NCBI RefSeq assembly: GCF_030247185.1
Contig: NC_080571.1
Span: 341,129,379 to 341,193,378, forward strand
Direction of reading: 5' to 3'
From: Malaya genurostris
Taxonomy: Eukaryota > Arthropoda > Insecta > Diptera > Culicidae
Length of the DNA stretch: 64,000 nt
In this document: positions 47,849 to 58,400 of the stretch, piece by piece
Position numbering within the stretch: the first letter of the stretch is position 1
How the letters are laid out: every line of letters begins with the position of its first letter
Notes under the pieces: generated by a model
What the model was told of the DNA's origin: nothing
What the model saw: the letters and a program-made list of their open reading frames with translations, nothing else
Databases searched by the model: none
Program-made: the position numbers and the translations under genes

Positions 47849-48470
47849 ATGAGTGAACGAAATGAACAAAAGCTACCGCCGACACGAAGGAATACAATTG
47901 TTGTTGACTTCAGGCAGTGCAAAATTCGACCTTCGATACGAGAACTTGAAGGTTTGCTTAAGGAGCAAATGCATCTTGACATTAAACGTGTGCATTTACT
48001 TTAATGCAATAAGACCAATAATGTTGTTTATATCCAGTTCTATAAAGAGTTGGATGCAATTCATTTCGCTAAAGACAATAATAATGTGCACTATGTGGAG
48101 CATGAAAATATCAAGTACAACATTCCAGTATATATGGAAGATAGTGCAATAGAAGTGCGTGTGCATTATCTTCCCTCAAGCGTCATCGATTCTTATATTC
48201 TCAAAACTATGTCACAATACGGAGAGATTCTCTCTATCGAAAAAGAAAAGTAGAAGAATTTTTTCCCCTGTATTCTAAATGGCGTACGTTTGTTCCGCAT
48301 GCTTCTTATGTGATATTGGGTCAGGATACAAGAATCCCGTGCAAATCACTTGTTACCTATGACAATCAGATGGCCACATGTCAATATTACCAAAGAGCTG
48401 TTCACTACGGTGAGCCATGTGATAAACTGGACAAGAGTGACAACGAGATCCAACTAAAAAAAAAAATTTA
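47849..48470 (+). pseudogene. Non-LTR ORF1 (gag-like) remnant stranded between two satellites
   Basis: Starting at the ATG at 47849 the frame reads MSERNEQKLPPTRRNTIVVD, RPSIRELEGLLKEQMHLDI, then an in-frame TAA near 48001, then YIQFYKELDAIHFAK, EVRVHYLPSSVI, MSQYGEILSIEKEK, a TAG, KNFFPCILNGVRL, and later SLVTYDNQMATCQYYQRAVH with GEPC, a damaged zinc knuckle (second Cys now Tyr). The pattern resembles ORF1 of mosquito non-LTR elements of the I or LOA group. No ORF2 follows; the satellite begins at 48541. Both edges are formed by satellite DNA. Confidence 0.7.
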
Positions 48471-48540
48471 TTTAAAAAATCGGCTCTATCGGCCACGTAA
48501 AGCTTGTACACAAATAGGTCTGAATAAAAATATCTTTTAA

Positions 48541-51500
48541 ATCAAAAAAGTAAAGACAGAGTAAAAACAGAGCACAGTCAGAGTAAAGACAGAATAATGA
48601 CGGAGTTAATACAGAATAAAGACAAAGTAAAGACAGAGAACAGACAGAGCAAATACAGAGTGAAAATAGAGAAAAGACAGTGTAAAAATAGAGTAAAGAT
48701 AGAGTAACGAAGAGTGAAATTAAAAAGGCATAGTAAAAGCAAAACGAATTCAGAGTAAAAACAGAATAAAAACAGAATAAAAACAGAATAAAGACAAAAT
48801 AAGAATAGAGGAAAGACAACGTGAAAATAGAGTAAATATAGAAAAATGGCAGAGTGAAGGCAGAATAAAGTCAGAATTAAAACCCAGTAAATTCAGAGTA
48901 ACAAAAGAATAAAGACAGAGAAAAAACAGAGTAAAAATAGAGAAAAGACTTTCTGAAAATAGAGCAAAGATAGAGTAACGACAGGGTGAAGGCAGAATTA
49001 AGCCATAGTGAAAACAAAGCTAGTTGAGAGTAAAAACAGAATAAAGATAGAATAATGACAGAGAACAGATAGAGTAAAGACAAATTAATAAAAACAATGT
49101 GAATTCAGAATAAAAACAGAATAGAGACAAAGTTAAAATAAAGGAAAGATAATGTGAAAATAGAGTAAAGATAGAAAAACGGCACAGTGAAGGCAGAATA
49201 AATCCAGAGTAAATACTAAGCGAATTCAGAGTAAAACAGAATAAAAACAAAGTATAGACAGAGTAAAGACGGAGTAAAAATAGAGAAAAGAGAGTGTAAA
49301 AATAGAGTAAAAATAGAGTAACGACAAAGTGAAGCAGAATAATGCCTTAGAAAAAACAAAGCGAATTCAGAATAAAAAAAACAATAAAGACAGAGTAAAA
49401 ATATAGTAAAGACAGAGTAACGACAGAGTGAAGATAGAATTAAGCTGTAGTGAAAACAAAGCGAGTTGAGAGTAAAGAGTTGAGAGATAGAATAAAGACA
49501 GACATCAGACAGAGTAAAGACAAAGTAAAAATAGAGAAAAGACAGAATAAAGCCATAATAAAACAGTTCGAATTCAAATTAAACACAGAGTAAAAACAGA
49601 ATAAACACAAAGTATAGACAGAGTTAAGACGAATTAATAATAAAGAAAAGAGATTGTAAAAATAGAGTAACGACAGAGTGATGGTAGAATAATAACTTAG
49701 CAGAAACAAAGCGCATTCAGAGTAAAAAGACAATAAAGACAGAGTAAAAATACAGTAAAGATAGAGTAACGACAGAGTGAAGCCAGAATTAAGCTATAGT
49801 GAAAACAAAGCGAGTTGAGAGTACGAACAGAATAAAGACAGAGTAAAGACAAAGTAAAAATAGAGAAAAGAAAGAATAAAGCCATAATAAAAACATTGCG
49901 AATTCAACGTAAAAACAGAATTAAAACAAAGTGTAGACAGAGTAAAGACGGGATAAAAATAGAGAAAAGAGAGTATCAAAATAGAGTAAAAAAAGAGTGA
50001 AGGCAGAATAATGCCTTAGCAAAAACAAAGCGAATTCAGAGTACAAACACAATAAAGACAGAGTAAAACTACAGAAAAGACAGAGTAAAAATATAGTAAA
50101 GATAGAGTAACGACAGAGTGAAGGCTGAATTAAGCTATAGTGAAAACAAAGCGAGTTGAGAGTAAAAACAGAATAAAGACAGAGAACAGACAGAGTAAAG
50201 ACAAAGTAAAAATAGGGAAAAGACAGAATAAAGCCATAATAGAACCAATGCGAATTCAAAGTAAAAACAGAGTAAAAACAGAACAAAAACAAAGTATAGA
50301 CAGAGTAAAGACGGAGTGAAAATAGAGAAAAGTGGGTGTAAAAATAGAGTAACGACAGAGTGATGGCAGAATAATAATTTGGGAAAAACAAAGCGAATTC
50401 AGATTAAAAAAAGAAATAATGACAGAGTAAAATATAGTGAAGATAGAGTGACAACAGAGTGAAGGCAGAATTAAGCTATGGTGAAAACAAAGCTAGTTGA
50501 GAGTAAAATAGAATAAAGATAGAATGAAGACAGAGAACAGACAGAGTAAAGACAAAGTGAAAATAAAGAAACGACAGAATAAATCCATAATGAAAACAAT
50601 GCGAAGTCAGAGTAAAAACAGAATAAAGACAAAGTATAGACAGAGTAAAGACAGAGTAAGAATATAAAATAGACACTGTGAAAGTAGAGTGACGATAGAG
50701 TAACGACAGAGTGAAGGCAGAATAAAGCCATCATAAAAACAATGCGAATTCAGAGTAAAAACAGAATAAAGACATAGCTAAAATAGAGGAAAGACAATGT
50801 GAAAATAGAGTAAAGATAAAAAACGGCAGTGTGAAGGCAGAATAAAACCAGAGTAAAAACAAAACGAATTCAGAGTAAAAACAGAATGAAAACAAAGTAT
50901 AGACAGAGTAAAGACGGAGTAAAAATAAATGAAAGAGAGTGTCATAAAAGAGTAAAAGTAAAGTAACGACAGGGTGAAGGCAGAATAATGCAATAGCAAA
51001 AACAAAGCATATTCATAGTAAAAACACAATAAAGACAGAGTAAAAATAGAGCAAATACAGAGTAAAAATTGATTAAAAATAGAATAACGACAAACTAAAG
51101 CCAGAGTAAAAACAAAGCGAATTCTGAGTAAAAACAGAATAAAGACATAGCTAAAATAGAGGACAAACAATGTGAAAGTATAGTAGAGATAGAATAAAGC
51201 CAGAGTAAAAACAATGCGAATTCAGAGTAAATATCGAATAAAGATAAAGTATAGACAGAGTAAAAATAGAGAAAAGACACTGCGAAAGTAGAGTGACGAT
51301 AGAGTAACGACAGAGTGAAGGCAGAATGAAGCCATAGTAAAAACAGAGCGAAGTCAGAAAGAAATGACAAAGTGAAGGCAGAGTAAAAACAGTGCACAGT
51401 CAGAGTAATGAGGGAATTAAGACAGAATATAGATAAACTAAACACAGAATAAAGACAGAGTAAAAATAGAGATAAGACAAAGTAAACATAGAGTAGAGAT

Positions 51501-51960
51501 AAAGTAACGACAGGGTGAAGGCAGAATAAAGTCAGAGTAAAAACAAAACGAATTCATAGTAAAAACAGGATAAAGTCGTAGTAAAAATAGAGAATAGACA
51601 GAGTAAAAGCAGAGCACAGTCAGAGTAAATACAAACTAATGACGGAGTTAAGACAGAGTAAAGACAAAGTAAAGACATAATAAAGACAGAGAAACGACAG
51701 AGAAAAGACAAAGAAAAGAAGACAGAGAAAAGACAAAGTAAAAACAGAATGAATACAGAGAAAGAACAGAGTAAAAATAGACAAAAGACCATGTGAAAAT
51801 ATAGTAAAGATAAAGTAATGACAGAGTGAAGGTAGAATAAATTCATAGTAAAACCAAAGCAAATTCACAGTAAAAACATAGTAAACCAAAATAAATAGTA
51901 ATAAATAAATAATAAATAAAAAAAGTAAAAATAGAGAAAAGACAGAGAAAAAATTGAGAT
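48541..51960. repeat. 11-bp minisatellite (agtaaagacag-type) with a higher-order period near 345 bp
   Basis: The basic unit is 11 bp (agtaaagacag, agtaaaaacag, aataaagacaa and similar). Landmark phrases recur at a longer period: gcgagttgag-type at 49461, 49810, 50151 and 50492 (341-349 bp apart), and gcgaattc-type at 49361, 49568, 49711, 49898, 50030, 50250, 50393, 50601 and 50744, alternating about 205 and 143 bp, summing to about 350. Minus-strand frames rich in Phe, Leu, Tyr and Ser reflect 33-bp (3 x 11) periodicity, not genes. Confidence 0.93.
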
Positions 51961-52770
51961 GGCCAGAAATAAATCCGCAACCAAATTGTGCAATAAATAA
52001 AAACCACAATAACCACATGCATAATTTTCTCACCAACTCTACAAGTTCCATTAAACTTTAAATTAATGAAGTATAGCTAGCGATGGATGTCATTTTCTCG
52101 AGTTCTTTTTGCCATTCTAGCACTGGAAGTGCAAATTAATCTGTGTTAGAAAAGCGTAACTTTTCTTTAAAGCATGATTTAAAACGGAACACAACACAAA
52201 GCAACAGCTTTTACTTCCCCATTTTAGTCGGAACGGTCCCCAGTCGTCTAACCGGAAGTGAGCTTAACTCAGATCCTGCTTGTGTTTTTAAAATAACCAT
52301 TACCACTTTCCTCTACTTGCACTTGCTGTGCGCTTGCGGTTGAATAATAAGGTGTTGATCCCGTTGGTTTTGGCATGGTCCAGGATATATGCGTCGTCCT
52401 TGAACCGATGGAATTGGAATGGATTTTTTTGAGTGGAGGAGCATTTTGAAAGACTCACACAACTGGGCTTTGTTTGTGAACTTGAACTCTGTCCGGACCG
52501 ACGGCCAGCTTCCACTACGGAACGAAAGCACATCGAGATGGTAGTGCCAAGAATTTCGCTCCATTCCACCGGAAAGTTATACCGCGTTGAAAGGATGAAA
52601 TTATCCGTGCCAACCAGCGGACGGACCGTAAATCGGTTCCACAGTACGTACGGCACAAACAAACCCAATTGAAAGAAGTGATTCTATTACCCCTTTGGCC
52701 TGTCGTTTTCATCTCTCTCTCTCTCTTTCATCTGTCTAATATCTGTTTGTTTCGCTTTCTCCCTTTCCAG
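51961..52770. other. End of trpgamma intron 6, no gene recognised
   Basis: Unique sequence. Both strands keep modest open frames at 52300-52670 with no motif I recognise and no start context; the region is less AT-rich than usual and may be conserved or an old element. A pyrimidine tract with ttccag (52765-52770) is the exon 7 acceptor. Confidence 0.5.
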
Positions 52771-52882
52771 TTCGTGTCCCATCCCAACGTGCAGCAGCTG
52801 CTGGCCAGTATCTGGTACGAAGGGCTTCCGGGTTTCCGAAGAAAAAATATGGCCTTGCAAGCGCTGGAGATTGTGCGAATCG
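52771..52882 (+). CDS. Trpgamma: trpgamma exon 7
   Basis: FVSHPNVQQLLASIWYEGLP then GFRRKNMALQALEIVRI, the pre-S1 region conserved across TRPC channels. Ends in phase 1 (split Gly) at GTAAGT. Confidence 0.96.
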
Positions 52883-52960
52883 GTAAGTGTCTCGGATGCT
52901 GTTTCCGTGGTTTGATGTGTGGTTATGGTTACGGTTTTGACTGGTTGTTTTTATTTTCAG

Positions 52961-53083
52961 GTATCCTATTTCCACTGTTCTCCTTTTCCTACATCATCGC
53001 ACCGCACTCAACGTTTGGCCAGACTATGAGGAAACCTTTTATAAAGTTTATTTGCCACAGTGCATCGTATTTTACCTTTTTAT
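52961..53083 (+). CDS. Trpgamma: trpgamma exon 8, pre-S1 and S1
   Basis: GILFPLFSFSYIIAPHSTFG, TMRKPFIKFICHSASYFTFL: two hydrophobic stretches, the second being the first part of S1. A split Phe codon crosses into exon 9. Confidence 0.96.
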
Positions 53084-53207
53084 GTAAGTGCAACGAAACA
53101 ACAAAAAAAAAAACGATACCAGGCGTCTCCATTGGCGTGATAATAGTTCAATGGAGACGCCTTGCAATTTTTTTCTCTTTGGTGACTAATTCGACACCTT
53201 CTTCTAG
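53084..53207 (+). other. trpgamma intron 8 (124 bp) containing a perfect hairpin
   Basis: A short intron with donor GTAAGT and acceptor ttctag. The middle holds the 14-bp inverted repeat described separately. Confidence 0.9.
53121..53162 (+). other. Perfect 14-bp stem, 14-nt loop hairpin in intron 8
   Basis: aggcgtctccattg at 53121-53134 is the exact reverse complement of 53149-53162. The loop gcgtgataatagtt separates the arms. The stem is rich in G and C (8 of 14), in contrast with AT-rich flanks, so it should fold stably in the pre-mRNA. It does not overlap either splice signal. It might be a MITE relic or a splicing or editing structure; nothing here decides. Confidence 0.8.
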
Positions 53208-53351
53208 TTCTGTTAATGTTGGCTTCGCAGCGTATCGAAACTGTGATTGGTGGTGTGTGGGGAGCCGAACTTAGTACCCACGATGAAGTGCCTACAAAGA
53301 GGGGAGCGAGTCCCACGCTGGTCGAGTGGCTCATTCTGTCCTGGGTTAGCG
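53208..53351 (+). CDS. Trpgamma: trpgamma exon 9, end of S1 and start of S2
   Basis: Completes S1 (FLLMLASQRIET), then the S1-S2 loop (VIGGVWGAELSTHDEVPTKR), then TLVEWLILSWVS, the start of S2. Ends in phase 1. Confidence 0.96.
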
Positions 53352-53585
53352 GTAAGTGAAATTTGGCCCAGTTGGTAGAAATACCATGAGTGGAAAAGTG
53401 CATCGGATCGGAAATAAAATTAAAATTCAATTAAAAGTTTTTACTCTATTCGGTCTACCAGCCTTCCGAAAACAGAGGGTCTAAACTAATTCGATTCAAA
53501 TATCGTTCGTTTGTTTTCACTTTTTCTCGAACCAATCGGAACTGGCATGAACCATGTTTGGCCATTCGACCATTTGGCCGGATAG

Positions 53586-53725
53586 GATTGATCTGGAGCG
53601 AAGTGAAGCAGCTGTGGGACGTCGGGCTGCAGGAATACGTGAACGATATGTGGAATGTGATAGATTTCGTGACCAACTCGTTGTATGTGGCGACGGTGGC
53701 CCTGCGAGTTGTTTCCTATTTCGAG
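53586..53725 (+). CDS. Trpgamma: trpgamma exon 10, S2 end and S3
   Basis: GLIWSEVKQLWDVGLQEYVN then DMWNVIDFVTNSLYVATVAL and RVVSYFE. This contains the EVKQLW and DMWN signature stretches of TRPC channels and most of S3. Ends at GAG|GTGAGT in phase 0; the next exon is beyond the window. Confidence 0.96.
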
Positions 53726-55452
53726 GTGAGTGCTGGCATTGGTAGTTTCCACGATGAATATTGCATCGACTTACTTAAAACAAAACTAATCAAATATAAT
53801 CTATTGTACACGGAAAGAAATCCGTTACTGCTGAAACCATTAGCTATAAGCCTTCTCCCATGAACATTAATCATGGTTCGGAAATGCGTTACTTCAGGGA
53901 TGTATCTCTGTCAAAGCTCGTAGCTCCAATTTTCAACCCGGATATCACTTTGAACCCTCTACCTTAAGTGATGTGATGGGTTGCTTAATAGAGTAATGGT
54001 AAGGCAAGAAGTAGACACTAGAAAGCAAGAACTACTGAAAATGTTTACTTGATCGTCGTGCTTTTCACTGTTTTGCTATTCAAATGTACATCATTTGAGA
54101 TATTAGTTAAAAGCGCGTAAAAAATAAGTTCATCACACCTTTCCATTTAATTCATGTTTGAAATCTTAAATCATTTAAAATACTGAAAACATAACGCCTG
54201 AATCTATGTTGCAAAGATTACCATCGTAGCAGAGAGACGCCTGAAGTTATGTGATGTGATGTGATGTGAAGTGAAGCCACCATCAGTTCAAGGACTTGCC
54301 AGTGGATGCGGGTAGACTTACAGTAGCCCCGATATGACTCATCCATTCACCTTCTTACTATAGCTGTTACCGAAAAGCGAACAAAAAGGGTTGGGCGGAT
54401 ACGTAAGTAGAGTCACTTACTCGTATTCCGCGGGAATAAAAGATGCTCTTCCAACCATAATATCCAGTGCATGGATGAAGAATATCGCTATACATGCTTG
54501 AACCCGCCTGATGGTTTGTTTGAGAAGGGCGCGTCAGACTCATTTCAAACCTTCAGAAGGAAACAAGTTTCCTTCAAGTGACTTGGGCTGGCTATCCACA
54601 ATCCCTCGTCCAGTCATCAATTCGTCCGATGCCCTGATGCTCCCTCCCCTTTACGCCCCCGTGCAAAATGTTTTATATTGATAAATACAATGAAACATAG
54701 TGTAATGAAATTAATATAACATAAAATGATATAATAGATTACGAAATAATATAATACAATGTCATACAATATAATTGTTTGGAATAACACCTTTGGCAAC
54801 ACTGCCGTTGAGTGATGAAAGATTTAAGAAAGAGATAGATGAAAGTTAATAAGCAAATAAATGTCAAAAGGCATTACTGGCAAAATAGAAGATAGGTTTG
54901 GCAGAAATTGGAAGTTATTGGATATTGTTTGCAGTTTTGAATATATTATCAAGCTAATTTGTTCAACCAGTTTATAGTTTCTATTAATTAATTTATTGGT
55001 ATCTATAAATTAATAGAATTAAAAGGTAAACAGTATACAATTCATTATTCTATTCAGATAAATAACTAGTTGTATTTGACTAAAACAAAACTACAGGTAT
55101 AAAACTTATATCTACGCGGAGTACGGAAGTATTTGGCTTTCTAGTAAGGAGTTTAGGTGAGTTATACGTTGAAGTAAGACTGCACAGACAAATATTACAA
55201 ATTAAAATCAAACACGCAGATTTAAAACTGGTTGACAATTTCGGTTGACAATTTGGACGGATTGTGCTTAGTCATTTGAATAGGGAGAGAAGAAACTAAT
55301 TGTGAGTTGAATTTGATTGATCGTTTATACATTTAAACTAAACATAAATAAATTTGCAGCTTTGATCTGCTTTAAAACGAGGCAGATTTCATCGAGAGTT
55401 TCTTGGGAGAATTCCGAACAAAATCAAAGAATTACTCGGACTTAACCTAAAA
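53726..55452. other. Start of trpgamma intron 10, no gene recognised
   Basis: AT-rich sequence with a short (gtgat)n tract near 54250-54275. The region just before 55453 (from about 55090) probably holds the leader, and perhaps part of the 5' LTR, of the BEL/Pao element that follows; 'ggtataaaact' near 55096 could be its promoter. No LTR pair was found. Confidence 0.45.
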
Positions 55453-58400
55453 ATGGCTTCAAATTCTCCTGATATGGATGAGTCATTGGCGAATTGTTCA
55501 ATATGTGGCGGTCCGGAAGAAGACGATTACCATATGGTAAGTTGCAACGATTGCAAGCTATGGGCGCATTTCAAGTGTGCTGAAGTAACCGAAGCAGTTA
55601 CTGAAGTTGACTGGTATTGTCCTAAGTGCACAAAATCGAAGGACGTACTATTGCGTGTTCCCAAACCGAAGAAAGGCTCGAAGAAAGGTTCGTCGAAGGG
55701 TGACACGGACTCAGTTCGCAGCGCAGGTTCCTCTGTTGCCAAACATGTTGAACAACTAGAAAAGGAACAGCTAGCGAGGGAGGAAGCACTTAAGGCGGAA
55801 ATGGAACTTCGAGCGAAGCGTCTCGAAATGAAACGGGCACTTATGAAGAAGCAGCTGGTTCTTGAAAAGGAGATGCGCGAACGGGAATTTCAACTAGAGC
55901 GGGAGATGCAAGAGCTTCAGTTGAAGCAAGAGCAAGAGCTGCTGGATCGCCAGTTGACTGCGGAACAAGAATTCATCTCGAAACGGGATAAAATACGTAA
56001 AAAAATGAATGTCAGTATGCAGAAAGTAGAGACTTTAGGAGACAAAGCAGCGATCGGTAGAAGCAACAATATCAGCAAGAAAATCGAACTTAGGCAGGAT
56101 GGTAAATCGGTTTCCTTAGGAAAAGAAAAAGTTAAAAGTTGGCTTTCTGAGCTCAAGCTAAAAAAGTGGCAAGAACAGTTAGACCACCAAGGGGGTGGTA
56201 AAGTTGCTGAAGAAGAAGATGAAGAAGAAGAAAAAGATCTAGTAGACGAAGAATTGCAATCGCAATTCGAATCGTTAGAAGAAGAGCAGAGTTCAGAAGA
56301 TGAAAAGAAGGAAACTTCAATACCAAGTTTGAGTATCGGTGGATCGAGAAGGAGCAAAAACGGGTCCGGGACACAGGTAATCAAACTGACGAGAAGTCAA
56401 CGGCTGGCTCGGCAGGGAGTGTCCAAACATCTTCCAACATTCAGTGGAGAGCCGGAAGTGTGGCCATTGTTTATCAGCAGCTTTGAATATACAACTGAGG
56501 CTTGCGGGTTTACAAACATAGACAACTTGAAAAGGTTACAGGACTGTTTGCAGGGAAATGCCTTAGAAGCGGTTCGAAGCAGACTAGTTCTCCCAGATTC
56601 CGTTCCTGATGTCATCGAAGATCTGCGTAATTTATTTGGAAAGCCTCAGAAACTGCTTAAGACACTTATGCTGAAGGTGCGGAACGCTCCCTCACCTAGA
56701 ATCGAACGTTTAGAATCGTTCATTCATTTTGGGATTGCAGTGAAGCAGCTTTGTGATCATTTGCTGGCTGCTGGACTTAGAGAACATTGCAACAATCCTA
56801 TGTTGATTGATGAACTGGTCGAAAAACTGCCAACCAGCTACAAACTGGACTGGGTGAGATATAAACGAGGAAAAAATGCCACCACATTGAAAACGTTCTC
56901 TGCTTTCATGCAAGATATAGTTTCGGATATATCTGAAGTATCTGATTTTTCTCCTTGGTCGTGTAACGAGACGGTGCGGAGAGGGAAAAACAAATCCAGA
57001 CAGGAGTTTGTTCACTTACATGACGGTATTCAGAAACCAGAGGAAGGAACACAAATAGCCAAAGCCAGTAAACTGTGCTGGATCTGCAAGAGGGATGACC
57101 ACAAAATCCGGTATTGTGACGAATTTAAGCAGATGAGCGTTGCTGAACGTTTGAGTGCAGTTGAGAAATTGAAACTATGTGGTATCTGCTTGAATAATCA
57201 TGGGAAGAGTCGCTGCAACGCCAAGCTGCGATGCACCATGAAAAATTGTGGTGGGAATCATCACTACCTCCTGCATCGGAGAGAAGAGTCCATGCAATTG
57301 ATGGAAGTAGCGTGTAACTCTCACAAGAATTTGTACTGTGGAGTAATTTTTCGTATGGTACCGGTAAAACTGACCGTAGGACAAATAAGCATACAAACTG
57401 TTGCATTTCTAGACGAGGGTTCGTCAAGTACACTGATTGATGAAAGGATGGCTAATCGGTTGAAGGCAAAAGGCGAAGCTGAACCTCTAATAGTGAAATG
57501 GACTGGTGACATCAGGCGTCACGAAAATAGTTCGCGAAAAATTAAATTGGAACTGTCTGCGATCGGAGAAAATGAGAAATTCTTATTAAGAGACGTACGT
57601 ACTGTATCGGAATTAGTGCTACCGAAGCAAAGTGTGCGATTCGCAGAGATTTCAGTACGATATCCACATTTGGCGGGCCTATCCGTGACAGATCATTCGT
57701 CAGAAGAACCGGCAATCTTGATTGGGCTTGATAATCTGCACTTATTCGCTCCTTTAGAATCACGAGTTGGAAAAGGTGATGAACCAATAGCCGTGCGTTC
57801 TAAGCTCGGCTGGACGATATATGGCCCACAACAGCGAAAATCGAGTGCTGAAACGTTTCTCAATCTCCATTCGGTTACTCAAGCAAGTAACCAAGAACTT
57901 CATGACATGATCCGGACACAGTACACGTTGGATGAAGCAGGAGTTACTTCGTTCGGCGTTCCGGAATCGGCGGAGGATCAACGAGCTCGAGCGATTCTTC
58001 AATCGACAACGACCCGGATAGGCAATCGTTTCCAAACAGGACTTCTGTGGCGAGAAGACGAACGACAATTTCCTGACAGTTATTCGATGGCCGTACGTAG
58101 AATGAAAGCGTTGGAAAAAAGGCTGGAAAAAGATCCTGAATTGAAGCAAAATGTGTACAAACAGATTAGTGAATACCAAGTGAAAGGTTATGCACACAAG
58201 GTTACGAAGCAAGAGTTGATGGAAGTACCGCGCTCAGCGGTCTGGTATTTGCCGCTCAACGTTGTGTTAAATCCACGGAAGCCAAACAAGGTCCGCCTTG
58301 TGTGGGACGCTGCGGCAGCTGTCAATGGAGTGTCGCTAAATTCGGAGTTGTTAAAGGGACCGGATATGTTGGTGTCACTTCCGGGAGTACTGTGTAGCTT

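Noticed and set aside
36718..51960. CRISPR-like array
   Set aside because: There are no unique spacers; units are head-to-tail minisatellite repeats in a eukaryotic intron.
48472..52051. Many Phe/Leu/Tyr/Ser-rich minus-strand frames that look like membrane proteins
   Set aside because: They follow the 33-bp (3 x 11) periodicity of the minisatellite and shift frame constantly.
52300..52670. Overlapping open frames on both strands just before exon 7
   Set aside because: No recognisable domain and no splice signals that would add it to trpgamma in phase; kept only as an unexplained interval.
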